A stretch of 64,000 nt of DNA from Pseudomonas sp. RIT-562 (GTDB taxonomy: Bacteria; Pseudomonadota; Gammaproteobacteria; Pseudomonadales; Pseudomonadaceae), in contig NZ_JAPJIV010000004.1 in NCBI RefSeq assembly GCF_026241895.1, positions 186,001 through 250,000 of the forward strand. The letters are read 5' to 3'. The translations under genes were made by a program, and so were the position numbers. Of this stretch, positions 7,429-16,629 are shown in pieces. Every line of letters starts with the position of its first letter. Within the stretch, counting starts at the first letter, position 1. The notes under the pieces are model-generated. The model saw nothing but the letters and a program-made list of their open reading frames with translations, did no database searches and had not been told where the DNA came from.

Positions 7429-8508
7429 TTAGCGCCGAGTCAGCATGACTCCGGACTCCATGTGATGGGTCCACGGAAACTGGTCGAACATTGCACAGCG
7501 GGTGATGCGGTGCGTGTCGTGCAACTGGGCGATGTTGGCTGCCAGGGTTTCCGGGTTACAGGAAATGTAGAGGATGTTGTCGAAGCGGCGGGTCAGCTCG
7601 CAGGTGTCCGGGTCCATGCCGGCGCGGGGCGGGTCGACGAATACGCTGCCAAATTCGTAGCTCTTCAGGTCGATGCCCTGCAGACGACGGAAAGGGCGGA
7701 CTTCGTTCAATGCTTCAGTCAGCTCTTCGGCGGATAAACGCACCAGGGTGACGTTATCCACAGCGTTTTCGCTCAGGTTGCTCAGCGCCGCGTTGACCGA
7801 ACTCTTGCTGATTTCGGTGGCCAGCGCTTTGCGCGCGCGGGTAGCGAGGGGCAGGGTGAAGTTGCCGTTGCCGCAATACAGCTCGAGCAAATCGTCCGAG
7901 CGATCACCCAATGCGTTGTAAGCCCAATTCAGCATTTTCTGATTCACGGTGCCGTTGGGTTGAGTGAACGCGCCTTCCGGCTGGCGGTAGCTGAAAGTGC
8001 GCCCGCCGACTTCAAATTGCTCGACCACGTAATCGAGGCCGATGACTTCGCGCTTGCCTTTGGAGCGACCGATGATGCTGACGTTCAAGTCTGCCGCCAG
8101 CTTCGAGGCGGCGGCGTGCCAATGTTCGTCCAGCGGGCGGTGATAACACAGGGTGATCATCGCGTCGCCAGCCAGGGTGGTCAGAAATTCCACCTGGAAC
8201 AGCTTGTGGCTCAGGGCGGCGCTTGCCTGCCAGGCGGCTTTGAGTTGCGGCATCAGTTGATTGATGCGCAAGCTGGCGATCGGAAACTCTTCGATCAGGA
8301 CCGGCGTGCGTTTGTCTTCCAGGGAAAACATTGCGTAATGCCGGTCGCCCCCTTCGCGCCACAAGCGAAATTCGGCGCGCAGGCGGAAATTCTGCAGCGG
8401 CGAGTCGAACACAGCCGGTTCGGGGGCATCAAACGGCGCCAGCAAGTCACGCAGACGCGTGACTTTTTCTTCGAGCTGAGTGGCGTAGGCCTGGGAATCA
8501 AAAGTCAT
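7429..8508 (-). CDS. trmA: tRNA (uracil-5-)-methyltransferase
   Basis: SAM-dependent enzyme making 5-methyluridine at position 54 of tRNA (ribothymidine of the T-loop). The 359-residue protein contains the SAM-binding motif [28 protein letters not shown], the catalytic nucleophile in [12 protein letters not shown] (Cys about 317) and a general-base glutamate in HHMESG (about 351). The Cys-Glu spacing of 34 equals that of E. coli TrmA (324/358). It lacks the N-terminal TRAM domain and iron-sulfur cysteines of RlmD/RlmC, which supports TrmA. The ATG at 8508 forms an ATGA overlap with the stop of the upstream permease gene, so it is translationally coupled; a TTG 12 nt upstream is unlikely. Confidence 0.95.
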   Translation of the reverse strand: MTFDSQAYATQLEEKVTRLRDLLAPFDAPEPAVFDSPLQNFRLRAEFRLWREGGDRHYAMFSLEDKRTPVLIEEFPIASLRINQLMPQLKAAWQASAALSHKLFQVEFLTTLAGDAMITLCYHRPLDEHWHAAASKLAADLNVSIIGRSKGKREVIGLDYVVEQFEVGGRTFSYRQPEGAFTQPNGTVNQKMLNWAYNALGDRSDDLLELYCGNGNFTLPLATRARKALATEISKSSVNAALSNLSENAVDNVTLVRLSAEELTEALNEVRPFRRLQGIDLKSYEFGSVFVDPPRAGMDPDTCELTRRFDNILYISCNPETLAANIAQLHDTHRITRCAMFDQFPWTHHMESGVMLTRR

Positions 8509-9800
8509 GCGTTGAACCAACCCAACTTGATCACGAACAGAATCGACAGAATCACCAGCGCCGGGTTGAGCTCACGGGCGCGCCCGGACAGCAACTTGAT
8601 CACGGTCCAGGAGATGAAACCGAAGGCGATGCCGTTGGCGATGGAATAAGTGAATGGCATGGCCAGGGCAGTGACCACGACCGGTGCCGCAACGGTGATG
8701 TCGTCCCAGTCTATTTCGGCCAGCCCGGAAGTCATCAGCACCGCGACGAACAGCAGCGCAGGGGCCGTGGCGAACGCCGGAACGCTGGCGGCCAGTGGCG
8801 AGAAGAACAGCGCCAGCAGGAACAGGATTGCTACCACCACCGCCGTCAGGCCAGTACGGCCACCAGCGCTGACGCCGGCTGCGGACTCGATGTAGCTGGT
8901 GGTCGTCGATGTGCCCAGCAACGAACCGGCCATGGCGGCAGTACTGTCGGCGATGAGCGCACGGCCCATCTTCGGCATGTGGCCGTCCTTGCCCATCAGG
9001 CCCGCGCGCTTGGCAACGCCGATCAGGGTGCCGGAGTTGTCGAACAGATCGACGAACAGGAAGGCGAAAATCACGCTGACCAGGCCGATGTCCAGCGCGC
9101 CTTTGATGTCCAGTTGCAGGAAGGTCGGCGCCAGGGACGGCGGCATCGACATCACGCCACCGAAGGGGGTGAAGCCCAGGGCGATGGAGGCAATGGTGAC
9201 GACCAGAATGCCGATCAACACTGCACCCCGGATTTTGAGGGCTTCGAGGGCCACGATCAGAGCAAAACCCAGGGTCGCGAGAATCGGTGCCGGTTGCTTC
9301 AAGTCACCAAGACCGACCATGGTCGCCGGGTTGCTGACGACGATCCCGGCGTTATGCAGGGCAATCAACGCCAGGAACAGGCCGATGCCAGCGGCAATGG
9401 CCGAACGCAGCGGCAGCGGGATGCTGTTGATGATCCATTCGCGGATGCGAAAGATCGACAGCAGGAAGAACAGCACTGCCGAGATGAACACCGCGCCCAG
9501 CGCCACTTGCCAGGTATGGCCCATGTGCAGCACGACGGTGTAGGTGAAGAAGGCGTTCAGACCCATGCCCGGTGCCAGCGCGATCGGGTAGTTGGCGATC
9601 AGGCCCATCACGGTGGAACCGATGGCCGCGGCCAGGCAGGTCGCGACGAACACCGCGCCCTTGTCCATGCCGGTCTCGCCGAGAATGCTCGGGTTGACGA
9701 ACAGGATATAGGCCATGGCCAGGAAGGTCGTGATGCCCGCAAGAATCTCGGTCCGCACGTTGGTGTTGTGTGCCTTGAGTTGAAACAGCCTTTCCAGCAT
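8505..9800 (-). CDS. NCS2/AzgA-type purine permease
   Basis: A 431-residue inner-membrane permease for hypoxanthine, guanine, adenine or xanthine, driven by proton symport. It begins [20 protein letters not shown], then [20 protein letters not shown], the AzgA-group signature, and continues with about 12-14 hydrophobic segments. Further family motifs are [29 protein letters not shown] and [20 protein letters not shown]. The substrate within the purine group cannot be decided from sequence. It is the first gene of a two-gene operon with trmA, joined by an ATGA overlap. The region upstream (9801-10024) lies between divergent genes and shows no clear riboswitch. Confidence 0.9.
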   Translation of the reverse strand: MLERLFQLKAHNTNVRTEILAGITTFLAMAYILFVNPSILGETGMDKGAVFVATCLAAAIGSTVMGLIANYPIALAPGMGLNAFFTYTVVLHMGHTWQVALGAVFISAVLFFLLSIFRIREWIINSIPLPLRSAIAAGIGLFLALIALHNAGIVVSNPATMVGLGDLKQPAPILATLGFALIVALEALKIRGAVLIGILVVTIASIALGFTPFGGVMSMPPSLAPTFLQLDIKGALDIGLVSVIFAFLFVDLFDNSGTLIGVAKRAGLMGKDGHMPKMGRALIADSTAAMAGSLLGTSTTTSYIESAAGVSAGGRTGLTAVVVAILFLLALFFSPLAASVPAFATAPALLFVAVLMTSGLAEIDWDDITVAAPVVVTALAMPFTYSIANGIAFGFISWTVIKLLSGRARELNPALVILSILFVIKLGWFNA

Positions 9801-10024
9801 GTCTGCTCCCCGTGGCGCGCCCGGCGCCGTGAATGTATCGACCTCAACAGCAAAGCACAGACCGCGAAACGGGCCCGGTAATTTTCTGTGGGTCGGAAAA
9901 AGCCGCGCATCATACCAGCAGCGTGGGGCTGTGGCTGCTTATGGCTGCGATCGTCGTCGATGTTTTGCGTTCAAGCCAAGTGCGCCATACTGCGGGCTGG
10001 CATTTGGGGCGACATGGGACTTGC

Positions 10025-10471
10025 ATGAACAAGCGTCTGGCTGGGGTATTGGCGGTGATGATTGGCTGTTTGGCGCAGGGGCAGGGCGTGTGGGCTGCGG
10101 CGGCGCCGGCGCTGAGTCAAGTCAAGGTGCTGAAGGTTGAGTCCCCGGCCTGCGGTTTCGAGGACATTGCAGCCGGCCAGGAACAGACCCACTGTAATCA
10201 CAGCGGGCCGAACATCAAGGTGTATGTGCTGGAAGTCGGCTACGGTCGTGCGGCGCGGGTCGGCCTGGACGGATTTGACCTCAACGGTACCCGGACTCCG
10301 GTCTGTGCCTTTGATAACGGTAATCTGACCGAGTGCACCGTCGGCAGGAAAACCGTCGGCTACCTCTACGTCTTCGATCTGGCGGGCAAGCAGGAAGGCA
10401 CGTTCACCTTCAGCAATACTTCAATCAATGCGCCGGGCAATACGCTGTCGACGCAGCTTTACATCAAGTAA
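10025..10471 (+). CDS. Secreted protein of unknown function
   Basis: A 148-residue protein with a clear Sec signal peptide (MNKRLAGVLAVMIGCLAQGQ and on to VWAAAAPA, cleavage around residue 26). The mature part has four cysteines (ACGF, THCN, VCAF, ECTV) that could form two disulfides, and a beta-rich pattern such as VKVLKVESPACGFEDI and RAARVGLDGFDLNG. It may belong to the DUF4879 group, but I am unsure of this. It is transcribed divergently from the purine permease and lies 65 bp before the DJ-1-like gene. The ATG at 10025 is chosen because it gives the signal peptide; the longer open frame from 9833 has no signal. Confidence 0.65.
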   Translation: MNKRLAGVLAVMIGCLAQGQGVWAAAAPALSQVKVLKVESPACGFEDIAAGQEQTHCNHSGPNIKVYVLEVGYGRAARVGLDGFDLNGTRTPVCAFDNGNLTECTVGRKTVGYLYVFDLAGKQEGTFTFSNTSINAPGNTLSTQLYIK

Positions 10472-10536
10472 CGCCCGCTCGGACAGGAGCCGCGAAAGCT
10501 GACTACGCTTTAAAGATCATTCAGTGGATGTCGCCC

Positions 10537-11088
10537 ATGACCTTTAGAGCTCTGATTACCCTCGCCGAGGGCATCGATGATCTGCAAGCAGTGACCTTGG
10601 TCGACGTGCTGCGCCGCGCCAAGGTGGAAGTGGTGGTAGCCAGTATCGAAGGCCGGCGCATGCTGACCTGCGCCCGTGGTACCCGCGTGACCGCCGATGC
10701 CATGCTGGTGGATTTACTGGCGCAACCTTTCGACCTGATCGCGCTGCCCGGCGGGGCCGTGGGCGCGCAGCACCTGGCAGCCCATCAACCTCTGCAGCAA
10801 CTGATCAAGGATCAGGCGGCTGCCGGTCGACTGTTCGCCGCGATTGCCGAGTCTCCGGCGCTGGCGCTGCAACCCGCTGGCGTGTTGCGCCAGCGACGGA
10901 TGACCTGCCTGCCCTCGGCCAGCCATCAATTGTCGGGCTGCACTTTTGTCGATCAGCCGGTGGTGGTCGACGGCAACTGCATCACCGCCCAGGGTTCAGG
11001 CGCCGCCCTGTCATTTACCCTGGCTCTGGTCGAGCAGCTTTGTGGCAAGGCAGTACGCACGGCGGTGGCGGCAGAAATGCTGGTCTGA
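10537..11088 (+). CDS. DJ-1/PfpI superfamily protein lacking the nucleophile cysteine
   Basis: A 183-residue protein of the DJ-1/YajL type: MTFRALITLAEGIDDLQAVT, LVDVLRRAKVEVVVASIEGR, FDLIALPGGAVGAQHLAAH, and a C-terminal ITAQGSGAALSFTLALVEQL. At the nucleophile elbow, where YajL and DJ-1 have AAICA, this protein has AAIAES, so the reactive cysteine is alanine. The partner glutamate (GAEEMET in DJ-1) is replaced by glutamine (GIDDLQA). It is therefore unlikely to be a glyoxalase or Cys-dependent deglycase; a binding or chaperone role is possible. Start at 10537 fits the family N-terminus; an in-frame ATG lies 9 nt upstream. It precedes the aldehyde oxidoreductase operon by 106 bp. Confidence 0.85.
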   Translation: MTFRALITLAEGIDDLQAVTLVDVLRRAKVEVVVASIEGRRMLTCARGTRVTADAMLVDLLAQPFDLIALPGGAVGAQHLAAHQPLQQLIKDQAAAGRLFAAIAESPALALQPAGVLRQRRMTCLPSASHQLSGCTFVDQPVVVDGNCITAQGSGAALSFTLALVEQLCGKAVRTAVAAEMLV

Positions 11089-11194
11089 CGCCGCAGATCA
11101 ATCCCCTTGAACGCTGTGCACCCTGCGAAGTCGTACCCCTTGTGACGGCGGTTTGCCAAAACGCCGCAAACAGACGACCAATCGTGAGGTGTAC

Positions 11195-11728
11195 ATGAGC
11201 GCGACCATCGACGACGCCAAGCCAGCGTCATTTGCCCGCCACCCACTGGGCCTGACGCTCAATGGCCAGGCGCGTCAGCTTGAAGTCCTGCCCTGGACCA
11301 CCTTGCTGGACCTGCTGCGGGAACAACTGGACCTGATCGGCAGCAAAAAAGGCTGTGACCACGGCCAATGTGGAGCCTGCACGGTGCTGCTCAACGGCAA
11401 GCGGGTGAATGCCTGCCTGACGTTGGCCGTGATGTGTAACGGTGCCGAGTTGACCACCATCGAAGGCCTGGCCGAGGGTGAGCAGCTGCATCCAATGCAA
11501 CAGGCCTTCATCAAGCACGATGCCTTCCAGTGCGGGTATTGCACACCCGGGCAGATCTGCTCGGCCGTCGGCCTGGCCAACGAAGGACGGGCCAACACCC
11601 CAGCAGACATCAAGGAGCTGATGAGCGGCAACCTGTGCCGCTGTGGCGCCTACAGCAATATTCGCGATGCCATCGAAGAAGCGCTTCCTGCCTGCCGCGC
11701 CAATGCTGGGCAAGGGGGTGGCCAATGA
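11195..11728 (+). CDS. Aldehyde oxidoreductase, 2Fe-2S subunit (PaoA-like)
   Basis: Small iron-sulfur subunit of a xanthine-oxidase-family molybdoenzyme. The 177-residue protein has two [2Fe-2S] motifs: KKGCDHGQCGACTVLLNGKR with a further Cys (VNACLTL) for the plant-type ferredoxin domain, and FQCGYCTPGQICSA plus NLCRCGAYSNI for the helical domain. The best match is PaoA (YagT) of the periplasmic aldehyde oxidoreductase, but the N-terminus MSATIDDAKPASFARHPLGL has no twin-arginine signal, so this version is probably cytoplasmic. It is first in a three-gene operon joined by an ATGA overlap. Start at 11195 follows GAGG at 7 nt. Confidence 0.92.
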   Translation: MSATIDDAKPASFARHPLGLTLNGQARQLEVLPWTTLLDLLREQLDLIGSKKGCDHGQCGACTVLLNGKRVNACLTLAVMCNGAELTTIEGLAEGEQLHPMQQAFIKHDAFQCGYCTPGQICSAVGLANEGRANTPADIKELMSGNLCRCGAYSNIRDAIEEALPACRANAGQGGGQ

Positions 11729-12711
11729 ATCCGTTTCATTACAGCAAGCCCGAATCGGTACAGGACGCGGTGCATCTCGCGGGCCCCGCATCGCGCTTCA
11801 TCGCCGGCGGTACCAACCTGCTGGATCTGATGAAAGAAAATGTCACTCGTCCCGAGCACCTGATCGACATCACTGGCCTGCCCCTGCGCGAAGTGCGTGA
11901 AACAGCCGGCGGCGGGCTGATGATCGGGGCTTTGGTGAGCAATGCCGACCTGGCCTGGCACCCATTGATCGAACAGCGTTATCCACTGTTGTCACAGGCG
12001 ATTCTGTCGGGCGCATCCCCGCAGTTGCGCAACATGGCCAGTACTGGTGGCAACCTGCTGCAACGCACGCGGTGTTATTACTTTTACGATTCCAGCGTGC
12101 CGTGCAACAAGCGCGAACCAGGCAGCGGCTGTCCGGCGCGGGACGGTTTGAACCGGATTCATGCGATTTTCGGCGCCAGCGCCCAGTGCGTGGCCACCCA
12201 CCCATCGGACATGTGCGTGGCATTGGCCGCACTGGAAGCCGTGGTGCATGTGCAAGGGCGTGGCGGCCAGCGAACCATCGAGTTTGCTGACTTCCATCGC
12301 CTGCCGGGCGATGCGCCGGAGCGCGACAACCAACTGGCCGACGATGAATTGATCACCAGCGTTGAATTGCCTGCCGCCGGTTTCGCCGAATACAGCCATT
12401 ACCTGAAGATCCGCGATCGCGCCTCCTATGCTTTTGCCCTGGTGTCGGTAGCGGCGGCGCTTGACCTCGACGGCCCCGTCATTCGTGGTGCTCGTCTGGC
12501 ACTGGGCGGCGTGGCTCACAAACCGTGGCGCGACAAGTCAGTGGAAAATGCGTTGGTGGGCCAGACCGTCAGCCGCGAAACCTTCGCTGCTGCCGCCGAT
12601 GCGCTGCTGCGCAACGCCGAGCCACTTGAGCACAACGCGTTCAAAGTCAAACTGGCGCGCCGGGCGATTGTCCGGGCGCTGAGCGATGCCGCGCTGGGAG
12701 GGCAAGCCTGA
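11725..12711 (+). CDS. Aldehyde oxidoreductase, FAD subunit (PaoB-like)
   Basis: FAD-binding middle subunit (328 residues) carrying electrons from the 2Fe-2S clusters. Motifs: FIAGGTNLLDLMKENVTRPE for the FAD pyrophosphate, then ASPQLRNMASTGGNLLQRTR. An inserted cysteine cluster reads RTRCYYFYDSSVPCNKR and PGSGCPARDG, with a further Cys in GASAQC; in PaoB this region holds an extra [4Fe-4S] cluster, so the same is expected here. ATHPSDMCVALAALEA continues the CO-dehydrogenase flavoprotein fold. Its ATG overlaps the stop of the small subunit and its stop overlaps the start of the large subunit, showing tight coupling. Confidence 0.92.
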   Translation: MNPFHYSKPESVQDAVHLAGPASRFIAGGTNLLDLMKENVTRPEHLIDITGLPLREVRETAGGGLMIGALVSNADLAWHPLIEQRYPLLSQAILSGASPQLRNMASTGGNLLQRTRCYYFYDSSVPCNKREPGSGCPARDGLNRIHAIFGASAQCVATHPSDMCVALAALEAVVHVQGRGGQRTIEFADFHRLPGDAPERDNQLADDELITSVELPAAGFAEYSHYLKIRDRASYAFALVSVAAALDLDGPVIRGARLALGGVAHKPWRDKSVENALVGQTVSRETFAAAADALLRNAEPLEHNAFKVKLARRAIVRALSDAALGGQA

Positions 12712-14912
12712 TGAATACCTTTACCCAACCCATGGGCCAGCCATTGGATCGTGTCGATGGTCATCTCAAGGTCACCGGCCAGGCGCGGTATGCCGGCGAG
12801 TTTCCCGAGCAGGGCTTGCTGCATGGCAGTGTGGTCTCCAGCAACATCCCTTGCGGACGCGTCCTGAGCATCGATGCATCGGCAGCCCTGGCATTGCCCG
12901 GCGTCGTTGCCGTGATCGATCACACCAGCCGACCGCATATAGCCAGCTACGACAAGGATTACGAGGACGCGGACTCCGCCGAAGGCTCGCCGTTTCGTCC
13001 GCTCTACAACGACCGCGTCCTGTACAGCGGCCAGCCACTGGCACTGGTCGTAGCCGATAATCTGGAGCTGGCACGGCATGCCGGATCGCTGGTGCGCATC
13101 GAATATGAAAGCGATACCCATCAGACCGACCTTGTGCCCATGCAGGGTGAGGCTCATCCGGCACCCGCCGAGTTACCCAAGCCCAGGGGCAATTTCCAGG
13201 CCGAGTTCGCCGGCGCGGCACTGAGTCTCGATTTGCACTACAGCACTCCGATCGAACATCACAACCCGATGGAGCCGCATGCCAGTACCGTGCTTTATCA
13301 GCCCGATGGCACGTTGCACATCCATGACAAAACCCAAGGGCCGCAGAACTGCCAGGCCTATGTGCAAAAAGTCTTCGGCCTTGAGAAAGAGCAGGTACGG
13401 ATATTCGCCGCCTTTGTAGGCGGCGCCTTTGGCTCTGGTTTGCGTCCGCAGTACCAATTGCCACTCGCGGTGATGGCCGCGCTCAAACTCAAGCGCTCGG
13501 TGCGGGTGACCCTGACCCGTCAGCAAATGTTTACCTTTGGCTACCGACCGCGCACTTTGCAGCGCCTGCAATTGGGCGCTGCGGCTAACGGCCGGTTGCT
13601 GGCGGTTGGGCACACTGCCATCGGCCAGACTTCGCGATTTGAAGACTTCACCGAGCACGTGGTGGAGTGGAGCGGCATGCTTTACCACTGCGACAACGTG
13701 CAGCTGACTTACAAGCTGGTGCCGCTGGATGTGTTCACGCCGCTGGACATGCGCGCCCCGGGGGCCGCGCTCGGCCTGATCGGCCTGGAATGCGCCATGG
13801 ACGAGCTGGCCTGTGCGCTGGCGATCGACCCGGTGCAACTGCGGCTGATCAACTATGCAGAACGCAATCAGAACGAAGACAAACCTTACTCGAGCAAGGA
13901 ACTGCGTGCCTGCTACGAGCAAGGGGCCGAGCGTTTTGGCTGGAGTCAGCGCAACCCCGAACCTCGCAGCATGCGTCATGATCGGCAGTTGGTCGGCTGG
14001 GGCATGGCGGGTGGTGTCTGGGAAGCCATGCAACAGAAAGCCAGTGCCAAAGCCAGCCTCGACCGCGACGGCAAACTGACCGTCAGCAGTGCAACGACTG
14101 ACATTGGCACCGGCACCTACACCGTGATGACGCAGATCGCCGCCCAGGCCTCGGGCGTTGCGGTCCAGGATGTCACTTTTGTGCTGGGCGACTCCTCGCT
14201 ACCCACCGCGCCATTGCAGGGCGGCTCATTCACCGTTTCTTCGGTCGGCACCGCAGTCCAGCAGGCGTGCGCCGCGTTACAGGAAAAACTCCTGGCGGTT
14301 GCCCGGCAAACCCATCCGGCATTCGCTGCTGTCACCGCCGAACAGGCGGTGTTCGAGGCAGGGCAGTTGAGTTCGGGTGAGTCGCGAGTGTCCCTGGCGG
14401 AGCTGGTGCGCAACAGCGGCGAAGTGACCGTTGAGGTTCAAGTGGATGCCGAGCCCGACAAGAAACGCGAAGCGTACGCCACCGCAACGCACTCGGCGGT
14501 GTTCGTCGAGGTGCTGGTCGATGAGGACTTGGGCACCGTGAAGGTCAATCGTGTGGTCAGTGCCATCGCCGCCGGCCGCGTGGTGAACCCGAAGATGGCC
14601 CGCAGCCAGATTCTCGGCGGCGTGGTTTGGGGAGTGGGCATGGCGCTGCACGAGGAAACCCAGACCGATCATGCGCTCGGCCGACACATGAACCACAGCC
14701 TCGCCGAATATCACATCCCGGTGAACGCTGACATTGGCGATATCGAAGTGCTGTTCGTCGAAGAGCACGACGAGATCGTCAATGCGCTGGGCTCCAAGGG
14801 CGTGGGTGAGATCGGCATCGTGGGTGTGGCGGCAGCGGTGGCCAACGCGATCTATCACGCCACGGGGAAAAGGGTGCGGGATTTTCCCATCACCCTCGAC
14901 AAGCTGCTTTAG
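12711..14912 (+). CDS. Aldehyde oxidoreductase, molybdenum cofactor subunit (PaoC-like)
   Basis: Catalytic molybdopterin subunit, 733 residues, hydroxylating aldehydes to acids. It starts MNTFTQPMGQPLDRVDGHLK and then VTGQARYAGEF. Cofactor-binding stretches include VGGAFGSGLRPQYQLPLAVM, FTPLDMRAPGAALGLIGLE, TDIGTGTYTVMTQIAAQASG and GGSFTVSSVGTAVQQACAAL. The catalytic glutamate is in SKGVGEIGIVG (about residue 700), conserved with PaoC and xanthine dehydrogenase. Such enzymes usually need a dedicated XdhC/PaoD maturation factor and MCD synthesis; no paoD lies in this operon, so it must act from elsewhere. The gene ends with a 4-bp convergent overlap with the MFS gene. The substrate is unknown; aromatic or aliphatic aldehydes are likely by family. 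Confidence 0.92.
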   Translation: MNTFTQPMGQPLDRVDGHLKVTGQARYAGEFPEQGLLHGSVVSSNIPCGRVLSIDASAALALPGVVAVIDHTSRPHIASYDKDYEDADSAEGSPFRPLYNDRVLYSGQPLALVVADNLELARHAGSLVRIEYESDTHQTDLVPMQGEAHPAPAELPKPRGNFQAEFAGAALSLDLHYSTPIEHHNPMEPHASTVLYQPDGTLHIHDKTQGPQNCQAYVQKVFGLEKEQVRIFAAFVGGAFGSGLRPQYQLPLAVMAALKLKRSVRVTLTRQQMFTFGYRPRTLQRLQLGAAANGRLLAVGHTAIGQTSRFEDFTEHVVEWSGMLYHCDNVQLTYKLVPLDVFTPLDMRAPGAALGLIGLECAMDELACALAIDPVQLRLINYAERNQNEDKPYSSKELRACYEQGAERFGWSQRNPEPRSMRHDRQLVGWGMAGGVWEAMQQKASAKASLDRDGKLTVSSATTDIGTGTYTVMTQIAAQASGVAVQDVTFVLGDSSLPTAPLQGGSFTVSSVGTAVQQACAALQEKLLAVARQTHPAFAAVTAEQAVFEAGQLSSGESRVSLAELVRNSGEVTVEVQVDAEPDKKREAYATATHSAVFVEVLVDEDLGTVKVNRVVSAIAAGRVVNPKMARSQILGGVVWGVGMALHEETQTDHALGRHMNHSLAEYHIPVNADIGDIEVLFVEEHDEIVNALGSKGVGEIGIVGVAAAVANAIYHATGKRVRDFPITLDKLL

Positions 14913-16147
14913 GCCTTGGCCTCTTGCGCTGGTATATGCATGCGGTCGCGGTTGGCCAGAGTCGGGAACAGCTTGATCCAGACCCCGGTCACCACCAGCG
15001 TGCCGATGCCGCCCATCACCACCGCCGGGACGGTCCCGAACCAGTGAGCGGTGAGGCCGGATTCGAACTCGCCCAACTGGTTCGAGGCGCCGATGAACAA
15101 ACCGTTCACGGCGCTGACCCGTCCGCGCATTTCGTCCGGGGTTTCCAGCTGTACGAAGGAAGCCCTGATGACCATGCTGATCATGTCCGCGGCGCCTAGC
15201 ACCACCAGTACCGCGAGGGAGAACCAGAATGACGTCGACAGGCCGAACGCAATGGTCGCGACGCCGAATACGCCCACCGCAGTGAACATCACCCGACCCA
15301 CCTTGCGATCCACGGAAAACCGCGCCAGCCACAGCGACATCAGCAGCGCACCCACCGCTGGCGCCGAACGCAACAGGCCAAGGCCCCAAGGTCCGGTCAG
15401 CAAGATGTCCTTGGCAAACACCGGCAGCAGGGCGGTCGCGCCTCCGAGCAAGACGGCAAACAGGTCCAGGGAAATGGCCCCGAGGATGTCCGGTCGACTG
15501 CGAATGAAACGGATACCCGCCAACAGCGAGTCCAGGGTGGCCTTGCCTTTGTTCAGTGGTGTCTGCCGGGCCGGCAGGTTGAGCATCAGGCAACAGGCGA
15601 TGATGTACAAAATGACCGTAGGCCCGTAAACCCAGACGCTGCCAAAAGCGTACAACAAGCCGCCGAGCGCGGGAGCAACGATGGTTGCCGATTGCTGCGC
15701 CGACTGGGCTGCGGCTACTGCACGAGGAAACAGCGCACTGGGCACGATGCTCGGCAGCAATGCCTGGGTCGTGGGCATCTCGAACGAGCGCGCGGCGCCC
15801 AACAGGAATGCGAGGATGAAGATCATCTCCCGGGTGACATGATCCGTCGCGCTGCCGATGGCCAGCGCCAGGGCAATCAACGCCTGCAACGACTGACAGA
15901 TCGCCGCCACCTTACGCCGGTCGTAGCGATCGGCAACATGTCCGGTGTGCAACATAAACAGCACCCGCGGGGCGAATTCCACCAGGCCCACCAGGCCCAG
16001 GTCCAGCACGTTACCGGTGAGCTGGTAGAGATTCCAGCCGATGGCCACGGTCAGCATCTGGAAGCCACTGGCGGTGAAGATCCGGGCCAGCCAAAACGCA
16101 ATGAATGGGCGATGGTGACGTAACAGCAAAGGGGCTTGGCTGGGCAT
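14909..16147 (-). CDS. MFS exporter (EntS/MFS_3-like)
   Basis: A 412-residue inner-membrane major facilitator with about 12 hydrophobic segments, starting MPSQAPLLLRHHRPFIAFWL and ARIFTASGFQMLTVAIGWNL. The loop between helices 2 and 3 is GHVADRYDRRKVAAICQ, and the C-terminal half has MISMVIRASFVQLETPDEMR followed by GRVSAVNGLFIGASNQLGE, both characteristic of the MFS_3 group that includes the enterobactin exporter EntS. No siderophore genes are nearby, so the substrate is unknown. It is convergent with the aldehyde oxidoreductase operon, overlapping by 4 bp, with no terminator visible between them. Confidence 0.85.
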   Translation of the reverse strand: MPSQAPLLLRHHRPFIAFWLARIFTASGFQMLTVAIGWNLYQLTGNVLDLGLVGLVEFAPRVLFMLHTGHVADRYDRRKVAAICQSLQALIALALAIGSATDHVTREMIFILAFLLGAARSFEMPTTQALLPSIVPSALFPRAVAAAQSAQQSATIVAPALGGLLYAFGSVWVYGPTVILYIIACCLMLNLPARQTPLNKGKATLDSLLAGIRFIRSRPDILGAISLDLFAVLLGGATALLPVFAKDILLTGPWGLGLLRSAPAVGALLMSLWLARFSVDRKVGRVMFTAVGVFGVATIAFGLSTSFWFSLAVLVVLGAADMISMVIRASFVQLETPDEMRGRVSAVNGLFIGASNQLGEFESGLTAHWFGTVPAVVMGGIGTLVVTGVWIKLFPTLANRDRMHIPAQEAKA

Positions 16148-16263
16148 CGGCAGGCAGGTCTGGAACAGGGGAGGTCCGAGATTATCACCAACCTGTAACC
16201 AGAAGTTGCTGTAACAAAAAAATTAGTTAGCTAGACACCAATCAGCAAAACACTGCAGTTCGT

Positions 16264-16351
16264 GTAGGAGTGAGCCTGCTCGCGATGGCTATGTGTCAGT
16301 CGACAGCCCTGCAGTCTGGCAAACCGCCATCGCGAGCATGCTCACTCCCAC
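16264..16351. repeat. REPIN (GTAGGAGTGAGCCTGCTCGC class)
   Basis: Left arm GTAGGAGTGAGCCTGCTCGC followed by GATGGC is mirrored by GCCATCGCGAGCATGCTCAC then TCCCAC. The same class recurs at 57556-57643. Confidence 0.9.
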
Positions 16352-16455
16352 AGGGAATGTGTTACGACTGATTGCCATGCCTGTGAGGCAACCTGTCACG
16401 CGGCAATCGACCACACCGGCCACCTGCGAAAATGGGACTACTCTTTCAACCATGC

Positions 16456-16469
16456 TTGATCCAGATCAA
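16456..16469. promoter_or_regulatory. ANR/FNR box upstream of cioAB
   Basis: TTGAT-CCAG-ATCAA is a perfect match to the FNR/ANR consensus TTGATnnnnATCAA. It lies 161 bp before the cioA start codon. In P. aeruginosa the cyanide-insensitive oxidase genes are repressed by ANR at low oxygen, which this site would explain here. Confidence 0.85.
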
Positions 16470-16629
16470 AACCCTTCGCGGAAATGATCCGGCGGCCAAT
16501 TGGCCAGACTCCCTACGTGTGATGCTGGTAAAAAAAGAACGAATTTGAATTCGCCGCACTCCATATCCGTGGGGGCAGTGGGTGCAGGCCGCAGGCCTTC
16601 AGCCGGAATTACCTGACAGAGGAAGACTT

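Larger units (their letters stand above)
16148..16629. other. Intergenic region between MFS exporter and cioA
   Basis: The 482-bp gap contains an AT-rich patch near 16205-16240 (probable MFS promoter), a REPIN (16264-16351), a perfect ANR/FNR box (16456-16469) and the cioA leader. No further open frame looks coding. Confidence 0.6.
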
